From the NCBI GenBank assembly GCA_002919265.1, contig PKEY01000100.1, positions 41,586-105,585 of the forward strand: a stretch of 64,000 nt of DNA, written 5' to 3'. Both the position numbers and the translations under genes were made by a program. Under the pieces are notes generated by a model that searched no databases, was not told the origin of the DNA, and was given only the letters and a program-made list of their open reading frames with translations. The stretch comes from Hyphomicrobiaceae bacterium (GTDB taxonomy: Bacteria > Pseudomonadota > Alphaproteobacteria > Rhizobiales > Hyphomicrobiaceae). This document shows, piece after piece, positions 54,689-63,841 of the stretch (position 1 is the stretch's first letter; each line of letters starts with the position of its first letter).

Positions 54689-55585
54689 ATGTCTGAAACC
54701 GATATCATCATGCCGGCCGAGGAGGGGGAACGGCTGCCTACGGTTCTCAGAATCGGCGTTGATGACATCAAAGAGGCGCTGATCAGCGGCACCGATGATT
54801 TCTGGGCGATGCCGACCCACGTCATTTTCCTGGCCCTGATCTATCCGATCGTCGGCTTGCTTTTGGCGTACGCCATTCTGGGCCTCGATTTGATGCCGTT
54901 GCTTTATCCGCTTGCTGCCGGTTTCGCGCTCATTGGTCCGATCGCTGCGATAGGTCTTTACGAGTTGAGCCGGCGCCGGGAAATGGGATTGGATACGTCG
55001 TGGAGGCATGCGTTCGACGTTGTTTACTCCCCCTCATTTCGGGCCGTTGTAACACTAGGCTTTCTGCTTTTTGTTCTGTTTGCCGTGTGGATCATAACGG
55101 CGAATGAAATCTACGTGGCGAATTTCGGATATCATAAATTCGAATCCATAGGCGCATTCGCTGACGCGCTTTTCAATACGCCCGAGGGCCGCCGAGTTAT
55201 CGTTTATGGCAATGTCATCGGCGGGCTTTATGCGGTGCTCGCGTTTGTGGTGAGCGTCGTCTCGTTTCCGATGCTGCTTGACCGTCACGTCAGCGCAGCG
55301 GCCGCAGTGGCGACGTCTCTGAAGGTGGTGGCGATCAATCCAGTGCCAATGGCCTGCTGGGCCGCCATTATAGCGGCCGGTTTGATCATCGGATCACTGC
55401 CATTTCTGGTCGGATTGGCCATCGTCATGCCGGTGCTCGGACATGCGAGCTGGCATCTTTACCGGCGGGTGGTCGAGCCACCAAGGGGACCGAGGCCGCC
55501 GTACCATCCGCCCGAGAAAGGGCGGCGCTATGCGGCTGATTTCCCGGCCAGTCTTTTCGCGCGATCTCGAGATCGCGAACGGTGA
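54689..55585 (+). CDS. DUF2189 membrane protein
   Basis: A 298-residue protein with about six helices. LPTVLRIGVDDIKEALISGTDDF, then LYPLAAGFALIGPIAAIGLYELSRRRE and a terminal LGHASWHLYRRVV are typical of DUF2189 proteins, which are inner-membrane proteins of unknown activity in proteobacteria. A proline- and arginine-rich cytosolic tail of about 40 residues follows. The start ATG lies behind AAGGGATAACGGCT. It is not clearly linked to its neighbours. Confidence 0.82.
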   Translation: MSETDIIMPAEEGERLPTVLRIGVDDIKEALISGTDDFWAMPTHVIFLALIYPIVGLLLAYAILGLDLMPLLYPLAAGFALIGPIAAIGLYELSRRREMGLDTSWRHAFDVVYSPSFRAVVTLGFLLFVLFAVWIITANEIYVANFGYHKFESIGAFADALFNTPEGRRVIVYGNVIGGLYAVLAFVVSVVSFPMLLDRHVSAAAAVATSLKVVAINPVPMACWAAIIAAGLIIGSLPFLVGLAIVMPVLGHASWHLYRRVVEPPRGPRPPYHPPEKGRRYAADFPASLFARSRDRER

Positions 55586-55654
55586 GCCTATGGCGTTGAA
55601 TGCGCTGACTGGACCATATTGCGGGGCAGGGGTGGCCCAAAAAAGGAGAAACGG

Positions 55655-56086
55655 ATGGTCGATAAGCTGCAACTGAGCGATGAGGAATGGCGCAGGCGTC
55701 TTTCTCCCGAACAGTATCGCGTTCTGCGCCAGCATGGCACGGAGCCGCCGTGGGAGGGCTGCTTTCTCGGAACCCACGAGCCGGGAACGTACGTTTGCGC
55801 GGCTTGCGGCAATCCTCTGTTCAGATCCGGCGAGAAGTACGAGTCGGGCACCGGCTGGCCATCCTTCACTCAGCCGGTTACTCAGGATGCGGTGACCGAG
55901 CACGAGGATCGCTCCTACGGCATGATCCGCACGGAGGTGCGCTGTGCACGGTGCGATAGCCACCTGGGCCACGTCTTCCCCGATGGCCCGCCGCCCACCG
56001 GTCTGCGCTACTGCATGAACTCGGTGGCGATGAAGCATATTCCTCTCGGCAAGCCTCTCCCACTCGTGATGGCGTCGGATAAGTAG
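55655..56086 (+). CDS. msrB: peptide-methionine (R)-S-oxide reductase
   Basis: A 143-residue MsrB, which reduces the R epimer of methionine sulfoxide in proteins. The zinc site is Cys48/Cys51 (CAAC) and Cys97/Cys100 (CARC), and the catalytic cysteine is Cys120 in [11 protein letters not shown], where most homologues read [13 protein letters not shown] and HLGHVFPDG are present. The ATG at 55655 follows AGGAGAAACGG. No msrA is adjacent. Confidence 0.95.
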   Translation: MVDKLQLSDEEWRRRLSPEQYRVLRQHGTEPPWEGCFLGTHEPGTYVCAACGNPLFRSGEKYESGTGWPSFTQPVTQDAVTEHEDRSYGMIRTEVRCARCDSHLGHVFPDGPPPTGLRYCMNSVAMKHIPLGKPLPLVMASDK

Positions 56087-56276
56087 AACAGGCTCAAAGC
56101 ACGGCAAACGCACGCCGGATTGCCTCCGAGAAGCGAACATTTTAACGCGCTGCTCACTCCCCGAGTTCGGCGTGTCGGTCACCGTCGTTCAACTATCCCA
56201 AAGTGCTGCCTGACTTGACGCTTCTGCGGTGCCGTGACAAAGCTGCAGTCAAATAATACGCGTTGGGAGGAAACGT

Positions 56277-57329
56277 ATGCCTATAAAAACAAAATTCTGG
56301 ATGCTGGCTGCTGCGGGGGTGATGGCCCTTTCGAGCTTCTTTGCCGGCCAGGTGCAGGCTCAGGACGACTGCAAGTCTCGTGGCACGCTGGACGTCTTGT
56401 ATTGCGATGAGGACGGCGACCTTGTCGCCGATCCACCGAAGGATCCCTCCAAGTTCAGAAACCCGTCGACGCTGGTCTTCACCTATACGCCTGTCGAAGA
56501 CCCGGCCGTTTACGAAAACATTCTGAAGCCGTTCACAGATCACCTTGCCAAGGTAACCGGCAAGCGAGTCGTCTACTACCAGGTGCAGTCCAACGCTGCC
56601 GAGATCGAGGCCATGCGTTCCGGTCGGCTCCATGTGGCCGGCTTCTCGACCGGCCCTACGGGCTATGCGGTGAACCTTGCCGGCGCGGTGCCTTTTGCCG
56701 TGAAAGGCAACGAGAAGGAGCTGCAGGGCTACCATCTGATCGTCATCGTGCGGAAGGATAGCCCGTTCCAGAAACTTTCCGACCTCAAGGGCGCGAAAGT
56801 CGCCCACACCTCGCCGTCGTCGAATTCCGGTAATCTTGCACCGCGCGTGTTGTTCCCCGCCGAAGGTTTGCAGCCGGATGTTGATTACAAACCGCTGTAT
56901 TCCGGCAAGCACGACCAATCCGTCATGGGCGTGAACTCGGGCGACTATGACGCGGCTGCTGTCGCCTCCGACGTGTTCTACCGGATGGTGAGGCGTGGTC
57001 AAGTCTCCGAGGATAACTTCCGCATCATCTACAAATCTGAGCTGTTTCCCACTTCATCGTTCGCGTACGCGCACGATTTGCATCCGGATCTCGTCGCAAA
57101 GATCAAGGAAGCCTTCTTCTCTTTCCGGTACACGCCGGAAATGTTGAAAGCTTTTGAGGGTGCGGACCGCTTTTTCCCAATTACGTACAAGGAACACTGG
57201 GCCGTCGTCCGCAAGATTGCCGAAGAGGCTGAGGGCGGCTTCACTCAAAGCGGCCTCTCCGCGATGGCCAAGAAGGAAGCCGAGGACGCGGCAAAGAAGG
57301 CAGCAGAAAAGGCGAAGAAGCAGCAATAA
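56277..57329 (+). CDS. phnD: phosphonate/phosphite-type ABC substrate-binding protein
   Basis: A 350-residue periplasmic binding protein. The signal peptide (about 1-30, ends QVQAQ) precedes a PhnD-type domain with FTYTPVEDPAVYENILKP, MRSGRLHVAGFSTGPTGYAV, KDSPFQKLSDLKGAKVAHTS and SSNSGNLAP. A Lys/Ala/Glu tail (last 25 residues) is not part of the fold. The start follows GGGAGGAAACGT. It is the first gene of a four-gene importer, separated from phnC by a strong hairpin, the usual way to raise binding protein levels. No C-P lyase, phosphonatase or ptxD gene is nearby, so the phosphorus compound is uncertain. Confidence 0.92.
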   Translation: MPIKTKFWMLAAAGVMALSSFFAGQVQAQDDCKSRGTLDVLYCDEDGDLVADPPKDPSKFRNPSTLVFTYTPVEDPAVYENILKPFTDHLAKVTGKRVVYYQVQSNAAEIEAMRSGRLHVAGFSTGPTGYAVNLAGAVPFAVKGNEKELQGYHLIVIVRKDSPFQKLSDLKGAKVAHTSPSSNSGNLAPRVLFPAEGLQPDVDYKPLYSGKHDQSVMGVNSGDYDAAAVASDVFYRMVRRGQVSEDNFRIIYKSELFPTSSFAYAHDLHPDLVAKIKEAFFSFRYTPEMLKAFEGADRFFPITYKEHWAVVRKIAEEAEGGFTQSGLSAMAKKEAEDAAKKAAEKAKKQQ

Positions 57330-57345
57330 CTGCGGCAGTCTTTGC

Positions 57346-57384
57346 GATGCAGCCTGGATGACTCGTTGCAATCCGGGCTGCATC
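57346..57384 (+). promoter_or_regulatory. intercistronic hairpin phnD-phnC
   Basis: GATGCAGCC (57346-57354) pairs with GGCTGCATC (57376-57384), and inside it GGAT (57356-57359) with ATCC (57371-57374), giving a long stem around an 11-base loop. CCCTTT follows. It can act as partial terminator or as a 3' stabiliser of the phnD message, making more binding protein than ATPase and permease. Confidence 0.7.
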
Positions 57385-57426
57385 GCCCTTTGAAGCCCAG
57401 CAGCGAGTCCTTACGGAACGGATTTC

Positions 57427-58230
57427 ATGTCGGTTATGGCTGTCCCGGACAGCGCGGTGAAAAAAAGCCCCAAATCGGCGGCTGTCGTCATTCAGGATCT
57501 GGTTGTCGCGTATCAGCCGGGCAAGCCGGTTCTGAAGGGCATTTCCCTCGAGATTGAAGACAGCTCCGTTACGGCGATCATCGGCCCATCGGGAACCGGA
57601 AAGTCGACGCTCATCCGTTCGATCAACCGCCTGGTGACGCCAACCTCGGGTAGCATCCTGTTCGACGGACAGGATCTCGCAAAGCTCAAGGGCGCGGAGC
57701 TGCGGGTTGCCCGACGCAAAATCGGCATGGTGTTCCAGGAGTACAATTTGGTCGAGCGGCTCTCCGTCGTGGAAAACGTGCTGACGGGGCGGCTCGGCGT
57801 GACCCCTGTCTGGCGCGTCTGGTTGCGGAAATTCCCGCAGGAAGATATCGCGCGAGCCTTCGACCTTCTCGCGCAGGTCGGACTTGAAGGTTACGCACGC
57901 CAACGCGCCGACGCCTTGTCCGGCGGGCAGCGACAGCGTGTCGGGATAGCGCGAGCGTTGATGCAGGAGCCGCGGCTTCTGCTGGCCGACGAGCCGACGT
58001 CCTCGCTCGATCCGAAAACTTCCGTCGAAATTATGGAGCTCATGACGGGCCTGGCGCGGGCGCGCTTGGTGCCGCTCATCGTCAACATGCACCAGGTCGA
58101 TCTCGCCCGTCGGTTTGCCGACCGGATTATCGGCATGGCGGGCGGCAAGATCATCTTCGATGGTCCGCCCGACGCTCTCACCACAGCGCATCTGCAACAA
58201 ATCTACGGTGGCGAGGGATGGCTGACGTAA
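57427..58230 (+). CDS. phnC: phosphonate-type ABC transporter ATP-binding protein
   Basis: A 267-residue ABC ATPase. Walker A is GPSGTGKST, the signature [15 protein letters not shown], and Walker [14 protein letters not shown]. The stretch [19 protein letters not shown] and the PhnC-type [14 protein letters not shown] loop assign it to the PhnC group. An ATG nine bases further in (57436) is a possible start. It overlaps the next permease gene by 13 bases. Confidence 0.94.
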   Translation: MSVMAVPDSAVKKSPKSAAVVIQDLVVAYQPGKPVLKGISLEIEDSSVTAIIGPSGTGKSTLIRSINRLVTPTSGSILFDGQDLAKLKGAELRVARRKIGMVFQEYNLVERLSVVENVLTGRLGVTPVWRVWLRKFPQEDIARAFDLLAQVGLEGYARQRADALSGGQRQRVGIARALMQEPRLLLADEPTSSLDPKTSVEIMELMTGLARARLVPLIVNMHQVDLARRFADRIIGMAGGKIIFDGPPDALTTAHLQQIYGGEGWLT

Positions 58231-59033
58231 GTGCTGCATCCCAACCGCGCGACGCGAAAGCCGCCGGTCTGACCATGAGCTGGACAGCCCGCATCGGCTG
58301 GCTGCTGCTCGTCGCCTACGTCCTTTACGCAGCAAGCCTCCTCGATTTCAGCGTCGAACGGTTCGTGGTGGGGCTGGACAACGCCGCCGATCTCCTCGCC
58401 CGCATGTTCCCGCCGCTGTTTTCGCGCGCTGACCTGCGTGATCTGATGTTCCGAGGATTGATGGAGAGCCTTCAGATCGCAGTCCTCTCCTCCGCGTTCG
58501 GCATCATCCTGTCGCTGCCTGTCGGAGTGCTCGCCGCGCGCAATCTCATGCCCGCCTGGGTCACGTGGCCGGCACGTGGGTTCATCATGCTCTGCCGATC
58601 GTTTCACCCGATCATCGTCGCCATTCTCTTCGTGAAGGGCGTGGGGTTCGGCGCGCTGGCAGGCATCCTCGCCCTGATCGTGGCTTCGATCGGCTTCATC
58701 GCGAAGCTGTTCGCGGAAGCGATTGAGGAGATTTCGCTGAAACAGGTGGAGGCGGTACGGGCCAGCGGGGCGAATTTCATGAACGTGCTGATTTTCGCTG
58801 TTCTGCCGCAGGTCAACGCGCGCTTCATCGGATTTGCGACCTATCAGCTCGACTCCAATCTCCGGAACTCCACCATGGTCGGGATCGTCGGCGGAGGAGG
58901 GATCGGCGGCACGCTGCTGTCCGCCTTCGGCCGGTTCGACTACGACTATGTCTGCGCCATCCTGATCGCCATCATCGCGATGATCATGGTCGGTGAACTG
59001 ATCTCCCAGCGGCTGAGGGCGTTGTTCCTGTGA
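58218..59033 (+). CDS. phnE: phosphonate-type ABC transporter permease 1
   Basis: A 271-residue inner-membrane permease with about six helices. The EAA loop region is [29 protein letters not shown] ([18 protein letters not shown]) and is followed by [24 protein letters not shown] and [11 protein letters not shown], the PhnE signature. It overlaps phnC by 13 bases, and its stop overlaps the second permease start (GTGA). The two permeases presumably form a heterodimer. Confidence 0.92.
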   Translation: MADVSAASQPRDAKAAGLTMSWTARIGWLLLVAYVLYAASLLDFSVERFVVGLDNAADLLARMFPPLFSRADLRDLMFRGLMESLQIAVLSSAFGIILSLPVGVLAARNLMPAWVTWPARGFIMLCRSFHPIIVAILFVKGVGFGALAGILALIVASIGFIAKLFAEAIEEISLKQVEAVRASGANFMNVLIFAVLPQVNARFIGFATYQLDSNLRNSTMVGIVGGGGIGGTLLSAFGRFDYDYVCAILIAIIAMIMVGELISQRLRALFL

Positions 59034-59851
59034 GTACGACCGTGCAATCCCTCGAGCGCGAATGGAGCCGCTTCACGCCGGCAGAGCGGCTTGGGCGGTA
59101 TTTCACCTATCTGATCGTGGTCGCCGCGGTCCTGTGGGCGTTGGAGACGGTGGAGATCATCCCTGAGTTCCTTGCCGATGCGCCCGCGCAGATGGTCGAC
59201 CTTTTCCAGCGCATGTGGCCGATCGACTGGTCTCACTACTATCAGACCGATGGGATGGGCGTGCATCATGCGCTGGTCGAGACAATACACATTGCGACTC
59301 TCGGCACCATTCTGGCGGTCGTGATGGCCGTTCCCGTGGGCCTGATGGCCGCGCGCAACGTGACGCCGTTCTGGCCGGCCAACTTCCTCGCTAAGCTCAT
59401 CCTGGCCGCTTCCCGTTCCGTGAACTCACTTGTCTGGGCACTGTTGTTCGTCGCCATATTTGGCCCCGGGCCATTGGCTGGCACGTTCGCGATCGCGTTC
59501 CGCTCGATCGGCTTCGTCGGGAAGCTTTTGGGAGAGGCCCTCGAGGAAGCGAAAAGTGGAACTATCGAAGCGCTGCAGGCCACCGGCGCGCCGTGGCTGA
59601 GCGTGCTCAAAATGGGCTACTGGCCGCAAGTGCGCCCAGCTTTTTGGTCCATTGCGGTGTTTCGGTGGGATATCAACGTGCGCGAGTCCGCTGTGCTCGG
59701 TCTGGTCGGCGCAGGCGGGATCGGCATGATCATCGATACGTCGCTCAACACGTTCCGCTGGGATCGCGTTGCCATGGCGTTGATCGCCATTCTGGTTGTC
59801 GTCATAGCAGCCGAAGTCCTGGTGACGTTCGTGCGAAAACGGATCCTCTGA
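59030..59851 (+). CDS. phnE: phosphonate-type ABC transporter permease 2
   Basis: A 273-residue PhnE paralogue, starting with GTG inside the stop of the first permease gene. Six helices, the coupling loop ALEEAKSGTIEALQATGAPW, then YWPQVRPAFWSIAVFRWDIN and LGLVGAGGIGMII are diagnostic. Two consecutive phnE genes are common in importers of this family. A terminator hairpin follows at 59899-59922. Confidence 0.92.
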   Translation: MSTTVQSLEREWSRFTPAERLGRYFTYLIVVAAVLWALETVEIIPEFLADAPAQMVDLFQRMWPIDWSHYYQTDGMGVHHALVETIHIATLGTILAVVMAVPVGLMAARNVTPFWPANFLAKLILAASRSVNSLVWALLFVAIFGPGPLAGTFAIAFRSIGFVGKLLGEALEEAKSGTIEALQATGAPWLSVLKMGYWPQVRPAFWSIAVFRWDINVRESAVLGLVGAGGIGMIIDTSLNTFRWDRVAMALIAILVVVIAAEVLVTFVRKRIL

Positions 59852-59898
59852 TCTGTTGGCGCCCGCTCGATCGAGCCAAAGACCAAATCGCGCATGCA

Positions 59899-59922
59899 AG
59901 GGCGACCCAGATCGGTCGCCCT
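59899..59922. terminator. bidirectional terminator hairpin
   Basis: A perfect 9-bp stem AGGGCGACC / GGTCGCCCT around CAGATC, between the convergent phnE and TerC-like genes. Weak T content on either side, so the bidirectional use is inferred from position. Confidence 0.65.
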
Positions 59923-59934
59923 GCCTTACAACAT

Positions 59935-60603
59935 CTACATCACGGCCTGCACGTGTGGCCACACCTCATGCGCGCCGCGCCAGATCATGTCGAGGGCAAC
60001 GTAGAGGATTACGGCGAGGCCCACGTAGGCGATCCAGCGGTGGCGATGGAGCAGTCGGGCGATGAATGAAGCCGCCACGCCCATCAGCGCGATGGAAAGT
60101 ATGAGACCAAAGACGAGTACCCACGGGTGCTCGCGCGAGGCGCCGGCAACCGCCAACACGTTGTCGAGGGACATGGTGACGTCAGCAATCAGGATCTGCA
60201 GTGCAGCCTGACCGAAGGTTTTTCGTGGGGCGGTGTCAGCGACAGCACCGCTCTGATCGAGATCCTGATCAACGAGCGCTTCCTGTCCCGCATGCTCCAG
60301 TTCGGCGGGAGTGCGCAGCTCGCGCCACATCTTCCAGCAGACCCACAACAACAGCAGGCCGCCCGCAAGCAGTAAACCGACGATGGCAAGCAGTTGCACG
60401 GTGATGGCGGCGAAACCGATGCGCAGGACCGTTGCGGCCGCAATACCGACTAGAATAGCCTTGTTGCGCTGATCGGCCGGGAGGCCAGCTGCCGCGAGGC
60501 CAATAACGATGGCGTTGTCGCCAGCCAGCACGAGGTCGATGAGAACGACTTGCCCGAACGCCGTGAGCGCCGCGGCAGTCAAATGTTCGGCTAGAAAATC
60601 CAT
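59935..60603 (-). CDS. TerC/YjbE family membrane protein
   Basis: A 222-residue protein with about seven helices and the two acidic family motifs, VVLIDLVLAGDNAIVIGLAA and LIADVTMSLDNVLAVAGAS. This is the YjbE-type branch, distinct from the TerC at 50687-51454. A charged loop of about 35 residues lies in the middle. The ATG at 60603 is chosen by homology. Manganese or other metal handling is likely from the family. I see no convincing yybP-ykoY riboswitch in the leader. Confidence 0.85.
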   Translation of the reverse strand: MDFLAEHLTAAALTAFGQVVLIDLVLAGDNAIVIGLAAAGLPADQRNKAILVGIAAATVLRIGFAAITVQLLAIVGLLLAGGLLLLWVCWKMWRELRTPAELEHAGQEALVDQDLDQSGAVADTAPRKTFGQAALQILIADVTMSLDNVLAVAGASREHPWVLVFGLILSIALMGVAASFIARLLHRHRWIAYVGLAVILYVALDMIWRGAHEVWPHVQAVM

Positions 60604-60925
60604 TTGGCTCGCCCTTTGTCTCGCCTGACAAGAAGGAGCGGCCAAACGTCTCGAAATATCAGCTGGTTGAAGCTGGCGGGTGGAGTCACGTCAGGCCGCG
60701 TCCAATGATGTCCAGTCCGACATCACAGCCCGAGTGAGCTGTCAGAGGGGCCCGGCCTGGCGAGCCCATAACTTAGGCAGGCCTGCTACGCGGCTCAAGA
60801 GGGAGATCGAAATGTCTCAGGTAGGTGTGGCGCAAATCCTACCCATCGGCACCTTATGTGTGGTGCCGTGATCCCATCATCTGCGGACGCGAGTGCTCAG
60901 CGGTCTGCTTTTGTCGCCGCAACCT
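60604..60925. other. 322-base region with an orphan start signal
   Basis: Leader of the TerC-like gene and the 3' side of the convergent DHA2 gene. A strong ribosome binding site (AGGGAGATCGAA) before ATG at 60812 opens a 19-codon frame ending TGA at 60869-60871; the CGGCACC/GGTGCCG hairpin (60847-60868) overlaps its end and probably terminates the DHA2 gene on the minus strand. No further gene seen. Confidence 0.4.
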
Positions 60926-62428
60926 TCAAATCCTCCGCAGTGGATTTGTCAGTGCTAGGAAGAAACCGCACGTCGTAAAGCCCGCGATCACCAGAAACGC
61001 GGCGCGGAAAGCATCGGCAATGTCGGCGTGCAGGAGAGCTCGCTGCTCTGGGTTGATCGGCGGCGTCGTGTGTGGCGCGTGTTGAAGCATCTGGGAAAAG
61101 AAATGCGCCGCATCCGGATTGCGAATGGCAAGGTAGGTGAACAGCACAGTGCTGACCAATGCTGTGCCGGTGGCCGCGCCGATGGACCGCGAGAGCTGAA
61201 CTGATGCGGCTGCCTCGCCGAGGCGCAGCGGGCCGGCCGTGCTCTGCACCATGACCTGCACCACGCCCATCACCGTGCCCATAAACAGGCCGCTTGCCAG
61301 CAGGATCGGCATGAGCACGCTGGTGCTCAGGTGGCCGGAGAACAGCGCGAAAAACAGGAAGATGAGGGTCATTAGCGCAAGGCCGATGACGGGGAAGATC
61401 GTCGTGCGTCCCGTCCTGCTGACAAGCCGACCTGTTATGAGCGAGCCCACGCCGATGCCGACGGTGAGCGGCATCAGCAGGAAACCGGATTGGGCCGGCG
61501 AGGCGCCGCGGACCACCTGCAGATAGACCGGCAGAAAGGTAATCAGCGACACTAGCGCGGCGCCGTGGCACGCGGCCAGTGCATCGCTTCTCCAGATCGC
61601 GGGCATGCGCAGGATGCCGAGCGGGATGAGTGGCGACTCTGCGCGCTTCTCCTGCCAGATCAAGAGCGCAAACGAGATGAGGCCAATCAACAGCAGGCCC
61701 AGTCCGCGCGGAATAGCCGAAGCATCGAAATGATGCACCTGCTCAAGCGCAAGCAGGGTGGTGACGACAAACACCGCGAAAAAGAGAAGCCCGCCGGGAT
61801 CGGCGCGCCACGGCAACCGCTCCGCCATGGTACGTTTCGGCAGGCGGAGGGCCAGCGCCAGGGCCAGCATTCCAATCGGCACGCTGACGAAGAAGATCGA
61901 ACGCCAGCCGAAATGCTCCGTCAGAAATCCGCCGACCACAGGTCCGAACGTGTTCGCGGTGACGGCCACGGCGGCGAGATACCCTTGATATCGCGCGCGT
62001 TCACGCGGAGGGATCGACTCGCCGATAAGCGCCTGTGACAGGGTCATCAACCCGCCGCCGCCTAGCCCTTGCAGAAAACGCGCGATGGCGAGCAGCGTCA
62101 TGGACGGCGCCAGCGCGCACAGCAGCGAAGTCACGATGAACACACTGAGCGCCACGAACATCATGCGGCGTCGCCCGAAGGAATCTCCCAGGCGTCCATA
62201 GACGGGCGCCGCAATCGTTGCGGCGATGAGATAGGAAACAACGATCCAGGATGAGCGCTCGACCTGTCCCATTTCCGCGGCAATCGCGGGCAGCGCCGTC
62301 GCGACGATCGTCTGATCCATGACTGCCAGAAACATCGGCAGCATGATCGAGGGGAAGATCGTGAAGAAAACCGATCGCGTTCCGCTCTGAGGTGCGTCGC
62401 CTGATGGGTTTTGCTCGGGCGCTGTCAA
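60926..62428 (-). CDS. MFS transporter, DHA2 (EmrB/QacA-like) family
   Basis: A 500-residue fourteen-helix multidrug exporter. LAVMDQTIVATALPAIAAEMG in helix 1 carries the DHA2 motif D1, GRLGDSFGRRRMM is motif A, and RFLQGLGGGGLMTLSQALIGE is motif B. GPVVGGFLTEHFGWRSIFFVSVPIG is motif C plus the DHA2-specific WRWIF-like region. No membrane-fusion (EmrA) partner is adjacent. The substrate is unknown. Confidence 0.92.
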   Translation of the reverse strand: MTAPEQNPSGDAPQSGTRSVFFTIFPSIMLPMFLAVMDQTIVATALPAIAAEMGQVERSSWIVVSYLIAATIAAPVYGRLGDSFGRRRMMFVALSVFIVTSLLCALAPSMTLLAIARFLQGLGGGGLMTLSQALIGESIPPRERARYQGYLAAVAVTANTFGPVVGGFLTEHFGWRSIFFVSVPIGMLALALALRLPKRTMAERLPWRADPGGLLFFAVFVVTTLLALEQVHHFDASAIPRGLGLLLIGLISFALLIWQEKRAESPLIPLGILRMPAIWRSDALAACHGAALVSLITFLPVYLQVVRGASPAQSGFLLMPLTVGIGVGSLITGRLVSRTGRTTIFPVIGLALMTLIFLFFALFSGHLSTSVLMPILLASGLFMGTVMGVVQVMVQSTAGPLRLGEAAASVQLSRSIGAATGTALVSTVLFTYLAIRNPDAAHFFSQMLQHAPHTTPPINPEQRALLHADIADAFRAAFLVIAGFTTCGFFLALTNPLRRI

Positions 62429-62599
62429 CGCTGGCTACCGTGCTTGGGATCGTTAGCGGCGAGACGATTATCAATGCGCATTCGCGACCGGCAAGGCACC
62501 GGAGCGATGATACGCCAATCTACAACTTACAATCTCACTCAGGGTAATTCGGCGGCTTGGCGGATCTTTGACTTGGCCGCCGTCTTTGGCACGCCCAAA

Positions 62600-62631
62600 G
62601 AAAAACAGCGCCGCCAGAAACCCAGCGGCGC
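62600..62631 (-). terminator. intrinsic terminator of the alpha/beta hydrolase gene
   Basis: On the minus strand GCGCCGC and GCGGCGC form a 7-bp GC stem (62608-62614 / 62625-62631), followed by TGTTTTTCTTT. Good Rho-independent terminator 37 bases past the stop at 62668. The rest of 62429-62667 has no recognisable feature. Confidence 0.8.
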
Positions 62632-62667
62632 GCCTATTATTGCGAAGAGCAGGGGATTGCCCGTCAG

Positions 62668-63741
62668 CTAATCCGCCCGCCGCGGCACGCTTTCCAGAAA
62701 CTCCGCGAGCTCCTTCTTGTAGAACTTGGCCATCGCGGTGGTGCCGTGGCCGCGGGTTTCCTCGCTCGCGGGGATCAGCAGCAGCCGCGCGTTCTTCACC
62801 TTCTTCAGGGCCGCCTCGGTGATGCCGGTTTCGGGCGGGTTGCGCTCGTCGTCCGCCGAATTGATGAGCAGCACCGGCGCCGTAATCTTCTCCAGGCCCG
62901 GCGTCGGGTCGTATTCGGCCGAGGATTCCCACGCCCAGATGTAGTCGTTGGCATCCCGGACGAACGGCGCCTGCAGGCGCTGGTCGACATACTTGTCGGC
63001 CGCCTCGCGCGTCGGTGCGATCTTCTGCAAGGCGATGTTCCCGCCGTTGGTGGCGATCGTATAGAACACGTCCGCCAGCTGCAGGAATTTCGGCTGCTCC
63101 GTGTACTCGCCGTTCATGTAGGTCGGGTCGGCGCGGATCAGCTCGATCTTCAGCCGCCGCAGCATCCAGTTGCGGCTGGCCATCGGCGTCGGCTGCGAGG
63201 CCATGGGCACGAGCGCATCGGCGAAGTCCGGATAGCGGCCGCCCCAGATCCACGTGTGCATGCCGCCCATGGAATTGCCGATGATGAGGCGCACGCGCTT
63301 CAAGCCCAGCCCTTCCGTCAGCAGGCGATACTGGGCGTCGACCATGTCCTCCGAATTGTATTTCGGGAACTTGGTCTTGAGCCCGTCCGAGGGCTTCAAC
63401 GACTTGCCGTGCCCGATCGCGTCGGGAAGGATGATGAAATACTTCTTCGCATCGAGCGGCTGGCCCTCGCCGAACAATTCGCCGGCGAACGCGGGCGTGA
63501 GCATCGAGGCGCCCGATCCGCCCGTGCCGTGCAGCACGACGACCGGCTCGCCGGTGGGCTCACCGATGGTGCGATAATGCAGGCGCACCTCGGGCAGAAC
63601 CTCGCCGGTGTGGAACTTGAAGTCCTTGGCGATGTAGGTGCCTTCCTTGGGCTCAGGATAGTCCGCTGCCACGGCCGCGGTGGCCGCGAGCGAGACGAGG
63701 GTGCCCGCCAGCGCGTGCATGACGAGCTTCAGCTTCCCCAT
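62668..63741 (-). CDS. exported alpha/beta hydrolase, homoserine O-acetyltransferase-like
   Basis: A 357-residue protein. From the ATG at 63741 (AGGGAGA upstream) a clear signal peptide (LVMHALAGTLVSLAATAAVAA) precedes an alpha/beta hydrolase of the MetX-like type. The nucleophile is Ser157 in IIGNSMGGMHTW, the acid is an Asp in LLINSADDERNP, and the histidine is in EETRGHGTT. HGTGGSGASM forms the oxyanion region. Cytosolic MetX enzymes acetylate homoserine; an exported copy cannot do that, so it more likely hydrolyses esters or lactones in the periplasm. Confidence 0.88.
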   Translation of the reverse strand: MGKLKLVMHALAGTLVSLAATAAVAADYPEPKEGTYIAKDFKFHTGEVLPEVRLHYRTIGEPTGEPVVVLHGTGGSGASMLTPAFAGELFGEGQPLDAKKYFIILPDAIGHGKSLKPSDGLKTKFPKYNSEDMVDAQYRLLTEGLGLKRVRLIIGNSMGGMHTWIWGGRYPDFADALVPMASQPTPMASRNWMLRRLKIELIRADPTYMNGEYTEQPKFLQLADVFYTIATNGGNIALQKIAPTREAADKYVDQRLQAPFVRDANDYIWAWESSAEYDPTPGLEKITAPVLLINSADDERNPPETGITEAALKKVKNARLLLIPASEETRGHGTTAMAKFYKKELAEFLESVPRRAD

Positions 63742-63841
63742 GGGCGATTCTCCCTGATGTGTTGTTATGCAACACGGAGCGCGAAAGCTCCGCGCGCCTA
63801 CAATCGCACCGGGTGCTGAAGCGCGCAATGCACGCGGGCCT

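Noticed and set aside
56190..56276. Pho box before phnD
   Set aside because: GTGACA and CAGTCAA occur near the expected place, but not as two 7-base direct repeats with the required spacing.
60604..60800. yybP-ykoY manganese riboswitch before the TerC-like gene
   Set aside because: A GGCGAGAC stretch near the start recalled the element, but the conserved GGGGAGTAG part and the three-way junction are not visible.
62746..63819. Plus-strand open frame of 357 codons
   Set aside because: Antisense to the exported alpha/beta hydrolase, which has signal peptide, triad and terminator.
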